Source: an uncultured Rhodospirillaceae bacterium (GTDB lineage Bacteria > Pseudomonadota > Alphaproteobacteria > Rhodospirillales > Magnetospirillaceae). Taken from it: DNA of 64,000 nt. The position numbers and the translations under genes were made by a program. Below are positions 16,556 to 27,258 of the stretch, piece by piece; position 1 is the stretch's first letter; each line of letters opens with the position of its first letter. The DNA is taken from assembly GCA_903901915.1 (NCBI GenBank), contig CAIUSV010000068.1, positions 1-64,000 of the forward strand, read 5' to 3'. The notes beneath the pieces are model-generated. The model ran no database searches and was not told where the DNA came from. It saw nothing but the letters and a program-made list of their open reading frames with translations.

Positions 16556-17273
16556 GCATGCTGGCGACCAGCGGGTGGCGGACGATGTCGCGTTCGTTCA
16601 GATCGACCACCGTTACCTCGGGCAACGCCCGCAGGCGGTCGGCGATGTCGGCCAGGCCGGACAGGCCGGGCAGCAGGTCGCTTTGGTCGGGGTCGCCGGT
16701 CAGCACCATGGTGGAATGCCATCCCAGCCGCGTCAGCAGCATCTTGATCTGGCCATAGGTGCAGTTCTGTGCCTCGTCGATGACGATGAAGGCATTGTTG
16801 AGGGTGCGGCCGCGCATATAGGCGATGGGGGCGATCTCAATGGAGCCGTCGGCCAGCAGGGCGCGCAGCCGCTTGCCGCCGAGGCGATCCGACAGGGCGT
16901 CGTACAGCGGCCGCAGATAGGGCGCCAGCTTCTCTTGCATGTCGCCGGGGAGGAAGCCCAGGGATTCGCCGGCTTCCACCGCCGGGCGCGAGAGCATGAT
17001 GCGCGCCACCCGGCCTTCCTCGAACGCCTCGACCGCCGCCGAGATGGCGAGATAGGTCTTGCCGGTTCCGGCCGGACCCAGCGCCAGGGTCAGGCTGCCT
17101 TCCTCGATGGCCTTAAGCAGCCGCCGCTGGTTGTCGCTTTGGGGCCGGACCTTGCGCACATAGCTCTGGTCGCGCTGATCATCGTCGCCGAGCGGACTCC
17201 AGCCCGAATCGGCGTAAAGGGTGACAACCGGTTCACTCTTCGACGCGGCGATCCGCGTGGCGCGCTTGGCCAT
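16542..17273 (-). CDS. phoH: PhoH-family ATPase (short form)
   Basis: A 243-residue P-loop ATPase with Walker A GPAGTGKTY and Walker B VIDEAQN, plus the family segments LSRPAVEAGESLGFLPGD and LTGDPDQ. It lacks the N-terminal KH-like extension of the YbeZ/PhoL form and so corresponds to the shorter E. coli PhoH type, named for phosphate-starvation induction. The protein is cytoplasmic; proposed RNA helicase or nuclease-linked roles are not settled. An intrinsic terminator lies just upstream on the same strand (17312-17340), so transcription starts within the last 40 bp before the gene. The 3' end overlaps the convergent lipoprotein gene. Confidence 0.9.
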   Translation of the reverse strand: MAKRATRIAASKSEPVVTLYADSGWSPLGDDDQRDQSYVRKVRPQSDNQRRLLKAIEEGSLTLALGPAGTGKTYLAISAAVEAFEEGRVARIMLSRPAVEAGESLGFLPGDMQEKLAPYLRPLYDALSDRLGGKRLRALLADGSIEIAPIAYMRGRTLNNAFIVIDEAQNCTYGQIKMLLTRLGWHSTMVLTGDPDQSDLLPGLSGLADIADRLRALPEVTVVDLNERDIVRHPLVASMLTVL

Positions 17274-17311
17274 CTAGGACTCCTTCGGTTGCTGGCGGGA
17301 AAACGGGCAAC

Positions 17312-17340
17312 AAAAAAGGGCCTCTCGCCACGAGAGACCC
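17312..17340 (-). terminator. Intrinsic terminator on the minus strand upstream of phoH
   Basis: On the minus strand GGGTCTCTCG-TGG-CGAGAGGCCC is followed by TTTTTT. It lies upstream of phoH and about 220 nt below the end of the CorC-like gene, so it ends either that mRNA or the separate small RNA proposed at 17312-17500. Confidence 0.85.
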
Positions 17341-17500
17341 TTGCCGGAAGATGCGGACCCCGCCGCGCCCGCCGATGGCGGGCGACCTTGTCCGGGCTTG
17401 TGCCCCGATGCTCGGTCCTGGTGAAGATCCAACGGCGACTCCTCCGTCCGCGGCTACCTAACTGGGAAAAGCTTACCCAAGCCGGACTCGCCTTGTCGAC
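17312..17500 (-). ncRNA. Candidate structured small RNA or long structured 3' UTR
   Basis: The 287-bp gap 17274-17560 has no plausible gene but contains three stems: a long-range one (17390-17400 with 17478-17487, one bulged G), a perfect 8-bp stem (17366-17373 with 17377-17384, loop GAT), and the terminator stem. On the minus strand a weak promoter-like ATGACA lies at 17530-17525. The sequence matches no RNA family that I can recognise. The opposite orientation is possible, since a run of eight T occurs on the plus strand near 17550. Confidence 0.4.
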
Positions 17501-17560
17501 AACAATTAAGGCGTGTCACGCGAGTGTCATACCATATGTGGGGTTAAGATTTTTTTTGCC

Positions 17561-18829
17561 TCAATCCTCGGGGCCGGGCGGCGTGACGCGCAGGCTGGTG
17601 ATCTGGTTGCGCTGGCGCCGGCCGATCTCGAAGCGGAATCCGTGGAAGCGGAAGACCTGGCCGACATCGGGAATCCGCCGCGCCTCGTGCAGTACCAGCC
17701 CGGCGATGGTGGCGGCCTCGTCGTCGGGCAGGCGCCACTCGAACTCGCGATTGAGATCGCGGATCGGGACCGATCCGTCGACGATGAACGAGCCGTCCGA
17801 TTGCGGCCGCACCCCGGCCACCGCCACGTCGTGCTCGTCGGCGATGTCGCCGACGATTTCCTCGAGGATGTCTTCCAGCGTCACGATACCAAGCAGCGAG
17901 CCGTATTCATCCACCACCAGGGCGAAGTGTTCGCGGCGCTGGCGGAAGGCCTGGAGCTGCTCCTGCAAGGTGGTGGAATCGGGGATGAACCAGGGTGGCG
18001 AGGCCAGCGCGGCGACGTCGATGCGGTCGATGCCGCCTTCGGTGCCGCGTACCGCCCGCAGCAGGTCCTTGGCGTGGACGATGCCGACGACATTGTCGGG
18101 ATCGTCCTTCCACAGCGGGATGCGGGTATAGGGGCTGTTGACCACCTGATCCAGAATGGCGGTCGGCGGCAGTCCGGCGTCGATGGTGGTGGCGTTGCGG
18201 CGGTGGGTCATCACCTGTGCGACCTCGACGTCGGCCAGTTCGAGAATCGAGCGCAGCATGCGGCGCTCTTCCTTGACCTCCTCCTCGCCGGCATGGACCT
18301 CGATGGCGCCCCGCAGTTCCATCATCGAGGTTTCCAGCGTGACGGTGGCGGCATAGCTGGCGCCGAAGATCCGGAACACCAGTCGTACGATCACTTCGAC
18401 CGCCCGCACCAGCGGGGTCAGGATCAGCACGGCGGCGGTGACCGGCGCCGCCACCAGCAGCGCCACCCGGTTGGCGTGATAGATGGCGTAGGTCTTGGGC
18501 AGCACCTCGCCGAACAGAACGATGATGACGGTCATGCCGGCGGTGGCGTAGGCGATGCCGGCGTCGCCGAACATCCCCACCAGGGCGCCGGTGGCCAGAG
18601 ACGAGGCCAGGATATTGACCATGCTGTTGCCCAGCAGCAACGCCCCGATCAGCCGGTCGCGGGTCGCCAGCAGGCGGTTGACCAGACTGGCGCGGCGGCT
18701 GCCGTCTTGTTCCAGCTGGTGCATTACCGGCCTTGATACCGCCGTCAGCGCCGTTTCCGAGCCGGCGAAGAACGCCGACATCGCCTGCAACACGACGATG
18801 GCGATCAGGGAAAGCGTGGCTTCGTTCAT
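17561..18829 (-). CDS. CNNM/CorC-family transporter with CBS domains (hemolysin-like)
   Basis: A 422-residue membrane protein: an N-terminal DUF21/CNNM domain of about four hydrophobic segments (residues 1-190), two CBS domains (about 205-330, VMTHRRNATTIDA and LGIVTLEDILEEIVGDI) and a C-terminal CorC/HlyC domain. Homologues act in Mg2+/Co2+ efflux or homeostasis; the name hemolysin is historical. The ATG at 18829 was chosen because the end of aroB supplies a GGGAGGTAGGGG ribosome site 2-10 nt upstream. It is the third gene of an aroK-aroB-corC-like operon. Confidence 0.9.
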   Translation of the reverse strand: MNEATLSLIAIVVLQAMSAFFAGSETALTAVSRPVMHQLEQDGSRRASLVNRLLATRDRLIGALLLGNSMVNILASSLATGALVGMFGDAGIAYATAGMTVIIVLFGEVLPKTYAIYHANRVALLVAAPVTAAVLILTPLVRAVEVIVRLVFRIFGASYAATVTLETSMMELRGAIEVHAGEEEVKEERRMLRSILELADVEVAQVMTHRRNATTIDAGLPPTAILDQVVNSPYTRIPLWKDDPDNVVGIVHAKDLLRAVRGTEGGIDRIDVAALASPPWFIPDSTTLQEQLQAFRQRREHFALVVDEYGSLLGIVTLEDILEEIVGDIADEHDVAVAGVRPQSDGSFIVDGSVPIRDLNREFEWRLPDDEAATIAGLVLHEARRIPDVGQVFRFHGFRFEIGRRQRNQITSLRVTPPGPED

Positions 18830-18834
18830 CACCC

Positions 18835-19947
18835 CTACCTCCCGGCGGCCATCTCGGCCAGCAGCGCGATCAGGTCGGCCTGGGGGACCTCGCGGGTGAG
18901 GAAGCTTTGGCCGATGCCCCGGGCCAGCACGAAGGTGGCCTTGCCGTCCTTGACCTTCTTGTCGCCCTCCATGTGGTGCAGCAGCCGGGGGATCTCCCAC
19001 AGTCGCCCACCGGGCAGGGCGGCGGGCAGTCCCACCGCTTCAAGATGGCGTTTGAGCCGCTCGGCGTCGTCCGCCGGCGCCAGTCCCAGCCGGGCGGACA
19101 GCCGCAGCGCCATCACCATGCCGATGGCCACCGCCTCGCCGTGCAGCATCTCGTCGGAAAATCCGCATTCGGCTTCCAGGGCGTGGCCGAAGGTGTGGCC
19201 CAGGTTGAGCAGCGCCCTGACCCCGCCCTCGCGCTCGTCGGCGGCGACGATACGGGCCTTGGCGCGGCAGCTGACCGCCACTGCCTGGCGCCGCGCCTCC
19301 GGGTCGCCCTCGATCAGACGGGCGCCGTTGTTCTCCAGCCAGGCGAAGAAGGCGGCGTCGTCGATGACGCCGTACTTCACCACCTCGGCATAGCCCGCCA
19401 GCATCTGGCGGCGGTCCAGGGTGTCCAACGCCCCGGTGTCGGCCAGAACCAGCCTGGGCTGATGAAAGGCGCCGATCAGGTTTTTGCCGTGGCGGGTGTT
19501 GATGCCGGTCTTGCCGCCGACCGAGCTGTCGACCTGGGCCAACAAGGTGGTGGGGATCTGTACGAAATCGACGCCGCGCAGCAAGATGGCGGCGGCGAAG
19601 CCGGTAAGGTCGCCGACGACGCCGCCGCCCAGCGCCACCACCAGGGCACCGCGCTCGGTGCGCGCCGCCAGCATGGCATCGAGCAGGGCCTCCAGGTGGG
19701 GAAAGTCCTTGGTCTTCTCGCCGGCCGGCATCACCGTATGCATGGGCGTCGCCCCGGCGGCGGCCAGGCTGCGCTCGACCCGCTCGAGATACAGCGGCGC
19801 CACCCGGTCGTCGGTGACCACCAGGACGTTGGAGCCGCGCATCACCGGCCGGATCAGCTCGCCGGCCCGGTCCAGCAGGCCGGGGCCGATGTGGATGGGA
19901 TAGGACCGCTCGCCCAGATCGACGGTGACGGTCTCGTTTGCACTCAT
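18835..19947 (-). CDS. aroB: 3-Dehydroquinate synthase
   Basis: A 370-residue NAD- and metal-dependent enzyme converting DAHP to 3-dehydroquinate, step two of the shikimate pathway. Family motifs in order: GGGVVGDLTGFAAAI, PTTLLAQVDSSVGGKTG, AGYAEVVKYG and the zinc-ligand segment NLGHTFGHALE. The ATG overlaps the aroK stop by 4 bp (ATGA), so the two enzymes are translationally coupled. Length is normal for the family. Confidence 0.97.
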   Translation of the reverse strand: MSANETVTVDLGERSYPIHIGPGLLDRAGELIRPVMRGSNVLVVTDDRVAPLYLERVERSLAAAGATPMHTVMPAGEKTKDFPHLEALLDAMLAARTERGALVVALGGGVVGDLTGFAAAILLRGVDFVQIPTTLLAQVDSSVGGKTGINTRHGKNLIGAFHQPRLVLADTGALDTLDRRQMLAGYAEVVKYGVIDDAAFFAWLENNGARLIEGDPEARRQAVAVSCRAKARIVAADEREGGVRALLNLGHTFGHALEAECGFSDEMLHGEAVAIGMVMALRLSARLGLAPADDAERLKRHLEAVGLPAALPGGRLWEIPRLLHHMEGDKKVKDGKATFVLARGIGQSFLTREVPQADLIALLAEMAAGR

Positions 19948-20513
19948 GTCTTCGGCTCCAGAAAATCGATCAGGGCGGCCATCACCCGGGCGACGGTGGC
20001 TTCGGCGGCTTCGTCCGAGGATTCTACGGTGATGTCGGCTTCGGCGTAGACGGGATAGCGCGCCTCCATCAGCCGGCCCAGTATCTCGCGCGGGTCGCCC
20101 TGCTTCAATAACGGGCGGTGGTCGCGCCCGACGGTACGTTTGACCAGCAGGTCGAGGCCGGCGCGAATCCATACCGAAATGCCGGTGTCCTTGATCCGCC
20201 GACGGGTGGCGGGATCGATGAAGGCGCCTCCGCCGGTGGCCAGAATCACCGGCCGGCCGTCCAGCAATCGGGCGATGACCTTGCGTTCGCCGTCGCGGAA
20301 GCCGGCTTCGCCATACTGGGCGAAATAGTCGCTGATCGAGCAGCCGGCGGCGGCCTCGAACTCAGCGTCGGCATCGACGAAGTCGAGGCCCAGGCGCGCG
20401 GCCATGCGGCGACCGACGCAGGATTTGCCCGCCCCCATCAGGCCGACCAGAACCACCGTGCGGTCGATACGTCCGTCAAGGCGTTCCGCCAGCCGGACAA
20501 GATCCTCTGCCAT
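19944..20513 (-). CDS. aroK: Shikimate kinase
   Basis: A 189-residue nucleoside-monophosphate-kinase-fold enzyme that phosphorylates shikimate at O3. It shows Walker A GLMGAGKS, the shikimate-binding DAD (VDADAEFE) and GGGAF motifs, and the lid arginines in GRDHRPLLKQ. An upstream in-frame start (20594) would add 27 residues not typical of the family, so the ATG at 20513 is preferred. It is first in the aroK-aroB-CorC-like operon and divergent from the gene at 20616. Confidence 0.95.
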   Translation of the reverse strand: MAEDLVRLAERLDGRIDRTVVLVGLMGAGKSCVGRRMAARLGLDFVDADAEFEAAAGCSISDYFAQYGEAGFRDGERKVIARLLDGRPVILATGGGAFIDPATRRRIKDTGISVWIRAGLDLLVKRTVGRDHRPLLKQGDPREILGRLMEARYPVYAEADITVESSDEAAEATVARVMAALIDFLEPKT

Positions 20514-20615
20514 GGACACTTCCCTAGCGTTGAACAACGGTCGCAGGGCCGATACACTGCCCGAGCTTTTAGCCCGGATTGCCCGTACTGTCACGAACGA
20601 GGTCGGCCGTCACCC

Positions 20616-20756
20616 ATGAGCAAGTTTGCCACCGTCATGATCGCTCTGTTGTTGGTCGTCGTCATCGGCGGCGCCGTGCTGCTGTCTTCCTGGGATCCGC
20701 CGCCCCCCTCGGCGAAAGTCGAAAAGGTCGTGCCGGATGATCGATTCCCGCGTTAG
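20616..20756 (+). CDS. Small single-pass membrane protein
   Basis: A 46-residue product with a hydrophobic segment at about residues 6-25 (ATVMIALLLVVVIGGAVLLS) and a short proline-rich, charged tail. The gene overlaps the next start by 20 bp in another frame, and the two share the divergent promoter region with aroK. It is too small for family assignment; its position in front of the exported 586-residue protein suggests a joint membrane or envelope role. Confidence 0.6.
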   Translation: MSKFATVMIALLLVVVIGGAVLLSSWDPPPPSAKVEKVVPDDRFPR

Positions 20757-22497
20757 CGTCGCCTGCTGGTTTGCCGCTTTCCTGCTGATCGCGTCGACGG
20801 CGGTTGCCCAGTCCGGCGGCGGCGAGCCGCTGCCGCTGAGTCCGCCGGGCGATCACGAGACCGTCATCAAGGTGGTGCCCTCGCCGGCGGCGGCGGAGGC
20901 CGAGCAGGCCAAGCCCGCCGGTTCTCCCAGTGGCCGTTTCGATGTCCAGGAATTGAAGGCCCCCGATGTCGAGGCGGTGGGGCTACTCGATGATCGCCAG
21001 GGCGGATTCGGCGCCGGGATGTGGGGTGGTACCGCCGCCGCCACGGTGCGTCACTTCCTGCCGCAATTGCCCGCCGCTTCGGGGTCGCGCACCCTGCGGG
21101 CGCTGGCCCGGCGGTTGCTGCTGACCGCCGCGGTTCCGCCCGAGGGCGGTGCCGGCGAGGCGCCATCGCTGTTGGAACTGCGGGCCGAACGGCTTTACGC
21201 CATGGGCGAGATCGACGGCGTCGCCTCGCTGCTGAAGGTGGCGCCGTCGTCGCTGACCTCGCCCGGACTCTCCCGTCTCAAGATCGATTCCTTCCTGCTG
21301 GCGGGCGACGCCAAGGCCGCCTGTGCCGAGGCCGCCACCCTGCCCGGCGGAGTCGATCCCCGGATGCAGGTGTTTTGCAACCTGATCGGCGGCCGGGTGT
21401 TGGAAGCCAATCTGGCGCTGGACCTGATGCGCGATCGCAAGGATGCCGACCACGCCTTCATCGCCGCCGCCGAGGCCTTGGCCGGCACTCCGCCGGCCAA
21501 GGTCGACAAGCTGCCCAGTCCGCTGCCGCTGCATCTGGCGGCGTTCAAGGCGGCCAAGCTGGCATTGCCGGCCGATGCCGCCGCCAACGCCACGCAACCG
21601 GCGCTGTTGCGGGCCATCGCCGATAATGCCGCCATCGCGGTCGATACCCGGCTGGTGGCGGCCGAGCGGGCCGAGGCTCTCGGGGCACTGGAGACCGACG
21701 CGTTGCGCAAGTTCTATGGTGCCGTCACCTTCTCTCCGGCCGAGCAGCAGGCGGCCATGGCCCAGGGCGACAAGTCGCCGCGCGGCCGGGTGTTGCTGCT
21801 GCGCGCGGCGCCAAGCGAGCCGTCACCCGTCGCCCGTGCCGAGCTGATCGTGCGCATTCTGACCTCGTCGGCCGAGCGTGGCGCCTGGAACGCTACCGCC
21901 CGGCTGTACGCGCCGATCATCGCCGAGATCCGGCCGGCGGCCGATCTCGCCGCGTTTGCGCCGCCGCTGGCGCGGGCGCTTTATGCCGCCGGCCGCCCGG
22001 AAGCGGCGGGCAACTGGCTGGCATTGGCCAAGTCCGACCCCGTCACCGCCAAGGCCGCCGCCGACGCCTGGCCGTTGGCCCGGCTTGGCCGTCTGGGCAA
22101 TGCCGAGGCCAGCCCGGCCGAAGCCTTTGCCGCCTGGCGTACCGCTCGCGAACTGCCGGCGGATCAGGCCGAGCGACGTGCCGCGGTGGTGCTCGATCTG
22201 TTGCAGGCGGTGGGCGACAAGGTGCCTGCCGCCGAGTGGCTGGCGATGCCGTCCGGCCCGGCCCGGCCAGCCGCCGTCAGCGCTGGGCCGGCATTGAAGG
22301 CCATGCTGCGTGCCGCCGCCGAATCACTCAGGGTCGGCGAAACGGTGCTGCTGGCGCTGGTGGCGTTGGGCGAGACCGGGCTGGACAAGGCCGATGCCGA
22401 TACCCTCAACCGGGTGGTGACGTTCCTGCGCGTGGTCGGCCTCGATCGCGAGGCACGGGAACTGGCGGTGGAAGCCGCCCTGGCCAATGGGGCGTGA
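20737..22497 (+). CDS. Exported alanine-rich protein of unknown function
   Basis: A 586-residue protein with a signal peptide (about 1-24, AVAQS cleavage). The body is almost entirely alpha-helical, Ala/Leu-rich, with repeated helix-turn-helix spacing reminiscent of TPR-like solenoids (for example RTLRALARRLLLTAAVPP and RLYAMGEIDGVASLLK), but no repeat is regular enough to name. It lies between aroK and xerD and overlaps both neighbours (xerD ATG in its stop). It probably acts in the periplasm. I do not recognise a characterised homologue. Confidence 0.75.
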   Translation: MIDSRVSVACWFAAFLLIASTAVAQSGGGEPLPLSPPGDHETVIKVVPSPAAAEAEQAKPAGSPSGRFDVQELKAPDVEAVGLLDDRQGGFGAGMWGGTAAATVRHFLPQLPAASGSRTLRALARRLLLTAAVPPEGGAGEAPSLLELRAERLYAMGEIDGVASLLKVAPSSLTSPGLSRLKIDSFLLAGDAKAACAEAATLPGGVDPRMQVFCNLIGGRVLEANLALDLMRDRKDADHAFIAAAEALAGTPPAKVDKLPSPLPLHLAAFKAAKLALPADAAANATQPALLRAIADNAAIAVDTRLVAAERAEALGALETDALRKFYGAVTFSPAEQQAAMAQGDKSPRGRVLLLRAAPSEPSPVARAELIVRILTSSAERGAWNATARLYAPIIAEIRPAADLAAFAPPLARALYAAGRPEAAGNWLALAKSDPVTAKAAADAWPLARLGRLGNAEASPAEAFAAWRTARELPADQAERRAAVVLDLLQAVGDKVPAAEWLAMPSGPARPAAVSAGPALKAMLRAAAESLRVGETVLLALVALGETGLDKADADTLNRVVTFLRVVGLDREARELAVEAALANGA

Positions 22498-23408
22498 TGG
22501 ATCGCCATGTCGAGGCGTTTCTTGAGCTGATGCAGGCCGAGCGTGGCGCGGCGCTCAATACAGTCGATGCCTATCGTCGTGACCTCGACGACCTCCAGGG
22601 GTTTCTTGCCCGGCGCGGGCTGGCGGTGGCGGCGGCCGACACCGCCGCCATCCGCGACTGGCTGGGTGAGCAGGCGGCGTCGGGCATGGCGCCCCGGACC
22701 CAGGCGCGGCGGCTGTCTTGCATCCGCCAGTTCCACCATTTCCTGTTTGCCGAGGGGGTGCGGTCCGACGATCCCACCACCACCGTCGACTCGCCGCGCC
22801 TGGGCCGTCCACTGCCCAAATATCTGAGCGAAGCCGAGGTGACGGCGCTGCTGGATGCCGCCCGGGCGCTGGAGGGCGAAGCCGGGGTGCTGATGACCGC
22901 CCTGCTTGAAACCCTTTACGCCACCGGTCTTCGGGTGTCGGAACTGGTGTCGCTGCCGGTGGCCGCCGTCGCCCGCGATCCCTCGGTGCTGGTGGTTCGG
23001 GGCAAGGGCGGCAAGGAACGCATGGTGCCACTGTCCGATCCCGCCCGTGCCGCCCTGTCGGCGTGGCGGTCGGTGCGTGATGCCGCCCAGCCCAAGGCCA
23101 AGGCGTCGCGCTGGCTGTTTCCCTCCCGCGCCGCCAGCGGCCATCTCAGCCGCAGCGGTCTGGCCAAGATGCTGGCCCGGATCGCCGTCGCCGCCGGAAT
23201 CGATATCTCGCGGGTGTCGCCACATGTGCTGCGCCACTCCTTTGCCAGCCATCTGCTGGCCGGTGGCGCCGATCTGCGTAGCGTGCAGCAGATGTTGGGG
23301 CATGCCGATATTGCCACCACCGAGATCTATACCCATGTGCAGGACGAGCAGCGGCTGCGGCTGGTGCGCCGTCATCATCCGCTGGCCGGGCTTGACAAGG
23401 GGGGATGA
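22497..23408 (+). CDS. xerD: Tyrosine recombinase XerD
   Basis: A 303-residue recombinase with an N-terminal SAM-like core-binding domain (about 1-90) and the catalytic domain with all active residues: Arg in TGLRVSEL, Lys in GKGGKER, His-x2-Arg in SPHVLRHSFASH, His in MLGHADIATTE and the nucleophile Tyr in IYTHV. Size and sequence fit chromosomal XerD, which resolves chromosome dimers at dif with XerC and FtsK, rather than a mobile integrase. The ATG overlaps the preceding stop. No dif-like site was found in this window. Confidence 0.9.
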   Translation: MDRHVEAFLELMQAERGAALNTVDAYRRDLDDLQGFLARRGLAVAAADTAAIRDWLGEQAASGMAPRTQARRLSCIRQFHHFLFAEGVRSDDPTTTVDSPRLGRPLPKYLSEAEVTALLDAARALEGEAGVLMTALLETLYATGLRVSELVSLPVAAVARDPSVLVVRGKGGKERMVPLSDPARAALSAWRSVRDAAQPKAKASRWLFPSRAASGHLSRSGLAKMLARIAVAAGIDISRVSPHVLRHSFASHLLAGGADLRSVQQMLGHADIATTEIYTHVQDEQRLRLVRRHHPLAGLDKGG

Positions 23409-23480
23409 CATTTAGCACTATGCCGTTAGTATTTGGTGCCTATGCATGTTTCCGTTCACCCTTTGAGGGCGCGCGACCGA

Positions 23481-23711
23481 ATGACTGACGACGAACTCAC
23501 AGCGGCGTTGCGGCGTCTGGGTCTGTCCCAAGCGGCCCTGGCCCGTCTTCTCGACGACCTTGGCGAGCGCCAGCCGGCCCCCACCACGGTGTGGCGCTGG
23601 GCCGACGGCCGGTCCCGTGTTCCCATCGGGGTCGGGGCGCTGCTGCGGTTGCTGGAAGAGATTCCCGACGATCTTCGGCTGCGGGTGACCCGGCGGGCGG
23701 TTCGGGCCTGA
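23481..23711 (+). CDS. Small helix-turn-helix DNA-binding protein
   Basis: A 76-residue product with an XRE-like helix-turn-helix (LRRLGLSQAALARLLDDLG, recognition part TTVWRWADGRSRVP). ATG 23481 was chosen because GAGGG lies about 11 nt upstream; an ATG at 23442 would add 13 residues. The gene stands alone after xerD, convergent with the penicillin-binding protein gene, 9 bp apart. It probably is a small transcriptional regulator; no target is evident. Confidence 0.7.
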   Translation: MTDDELTAALRRLGLSQAALARLLDDLGERQPAPTTVWRWADGRSRVPIGVGALLRLLEEIPDDLRLRVTRRAVRA

Positions 23712-23720
23712 CGGTTCGGC

Positions 23721-25829
<2,109 letters not shown>

Positions 25830-25924
25830 GGGGCCTTCTACCACGGGACGGCCGTCGCTCGGAACTGGCAACGGCGAGGCATTGGTTGTAGAGTAGCCTG
25901 ATCGCGGTTCACGAGGAATGAACG

Positions 25925-26128
25925 ATGGAAACCCTTGCCGTCACGGTCCCTGCCGAGCTGAAGCAACGGCTCGACGCGCTTGCCGCCGAGACCGGTCAGA
26001 CCCTGGGCGAGTGCCTGGCGGTGGCGGTCAGGGAATATGTCGAGAACTGGGAGACCCATCTGTCCGACGTGCACCAGATCGACGAGCACGAGGCGCGTGC
26101 CGTGCTCAAGGCCGCCGTCAACGAATAG
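25925..26128 (+). CDS. Small ribbon-helix-helix (CopG/Arc-like) protein
   Basis: A 67-residue product starting with a beta-strand and two helices typical of ribbon-helix-helix repressors (TLAVTVPAELKQRLDALA, then GQTLGECLAVAVREYV). Such proteins are often antitoxins, but no toxin gene follows: a terminator and then prs come next. It may be a solitary regulator or an orphan antitoxin. Confidence 0.7.
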   Translation: METLAVTVPAELKQRLDALAAETGQTLGECLAVAVREYVENWETHLSDVHQIDEHEARAVLKAAVNE

Positions 26129-26153
26129 GGTCATCTCGTCGCATCCAATGCAG

Positions 26154-26186
26154 GACGCCGCTCCGGATCGGGCGGCGTCTTCGTTT
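26154..26186 (+). terminator. Probable intrinsic terminator after the ribbon-helix-helix gene
   Basis: GACGCCG (26154-26160) pairs with CGGCGTC (26173-26179) across a loop that can extend the stem, followed by TTCGTTT. The T-run is interrupted, so termination may be partial. Confidence 0.6.
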
Positions 26187-26249
26187 GTGGGCCGGCTTTG
26201 TGGCGAGAGTGTGTTCCGCGCCGCAATTGGTCGGCGGAGCAATTGGGTT

Positions 26250-26279
26250 TTGACCCTGGGGGGCGACGGCTGATATACG
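26250..26279 (+). promoter_or_regulatory. Candidate promoter for prs
   Basis: TTGACC at 26250-26255 and ATATAC at 26273-26278 are 17 bp apart, about 48 bp before the prs ATG. This placement argues against an upstream in-frame ATG at 26281 as the start. Confidence 0.5.
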
Positions 26280-26325
26280 GATGCCGTCCCGCCATCGCTC
26301 CAGCCCGCGTTACAAGGTGCTCGCC

Positions 26326-27258
26326 ATGAAGATCCTTGCCTGCAACAGTAACCGGCCGCTCGCCGAAGCGATCGCCGAATACCTGACCATGTCGCTGACC
26401 AAGGCGGTGATCCGGCGGTTCTCCGACATGGAGGTCTTCGTCGAGATCCACGAGAACGTGCGGGGCGAGGACGTGTTCGTGGTGCAGTCCACCTGCTATC
26501 CCGCCAACGATAACCTGATGGAATTGCTGGTGACGCTGGACGCGCTCCGGCGCGGTTCCGCCCGGCGCATCACCGCGGTGATCCCCTATTTCGGCTATGC
26601 CCGCCAGGACCGCAAGTCCAGCCCGCGCTCGCCGATCTCGGCCAAGCTGGTGGCCAATCTCATCACCACCGCCGGGGCCGACCGGGTGGTGACGCTGGAC
26701 CTGCATTCCGGCCAGATCCAGGGCTTCTTCGATATTCCGCTCGACAACCTTTACGCCGCGCCGGTGTTCACCAACGATATCCGCGCCCGCTATCAGGGGT
26801 CGGACGTCATGGTGGTGTCGCCCGACGTCGGCGGCGTGGTACGGGCCCGCGCCATCGCCAGCCGCATCGATGCCGACCTCGCCATCATCGACAAGCGCCG
26901 CGAAAAGGCCGGCGTGTCCGAGGTGATGAACATCATCGGCGATGTCCGGGGCCGTCGCTGCATCATGGTCGACGATATCGTCGATTCGGCCGGAACCCTG
27001 TGCAACGCCGCTACCGCGCTGATGAATGCCGGGGCGGTGTCGGTCGCCGCCTTCGTCACCCATGGCGTGCTGTCGGGCAAGGCGGTGGAACGCGTCGTCG
27101 CCTCGCCGCTGGAGGAACTGGTCATCACCGATTCCATCCCCGCCACCGAGGCGGTCCGGCAGGCCCGCAACATCCGCCAGATCACCATCGCGCCGCTGAT
27201 GGCCGAATCGATCCAGCGCGTTTCGGAAGAGCGTTCGGTCTCCAGCCTGTTCGACTGA
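26326..27258 (+). CDS. prs: Ribose-phosphate pyrophosphokinase (PRPP synthetase)
   Basis: A 310-residue class I PRPP synthetase that makes PRPP from ribose-5-phosphate and ATP for nucleotide, histidine and tryptophan synthesis. Visible features: [12 protein letters not shown], the ATP/ribose segment [26 protein letters not shown] and the PRPP loop [11 protein letters not shown]. The ATG at 26326 gives the standard N-terminus ([17 protein letters not shown]) and follows AAGGTG; an upstream ATG at 26281 lies almost at the candidate promoter. Confidence 0.96.
   Translation: MKILACNSNRPLAEAIAEYLTMSLTKAVIRRFSDMEVFVEIHENVRGEDVFVVQSTCYPANDNLMELLVTLDALRRGSARRITAVIPYFGYARQDRKSSPRSPISAKLVANLITTAGADRVVTLDLHSGQIQGFFDIPLDNLYAAPVFTNDIRARYQGSDVMVVSPDVGGVVRARAIASRIDADLAIIDKRREKAGVSEVMNIIGDVRGRRCIMVDDIVDSAGTLCNAATALMNAGAVSVAAFVTHGVLSGKAVERVVASPLEELVITDSIPATEAVRQARNIRQITIAPLMAESIQRVSEERSVSSLFD

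Noticed and set aside
17385-17410. GTCCGGGCT resembling the conserved CR-I core of RNase P RNA.
   Set aside because: The flanking GAGGAAA and other conserved RNase P segments are missing, and the element is far too short.
26281-26325. Upstream in-frame ATG extending prs by 15 residues.
   Set aside because: It lies directly on the candidate promoter and lacks a ribosome site, and family proteins start at the MKILACNS position.
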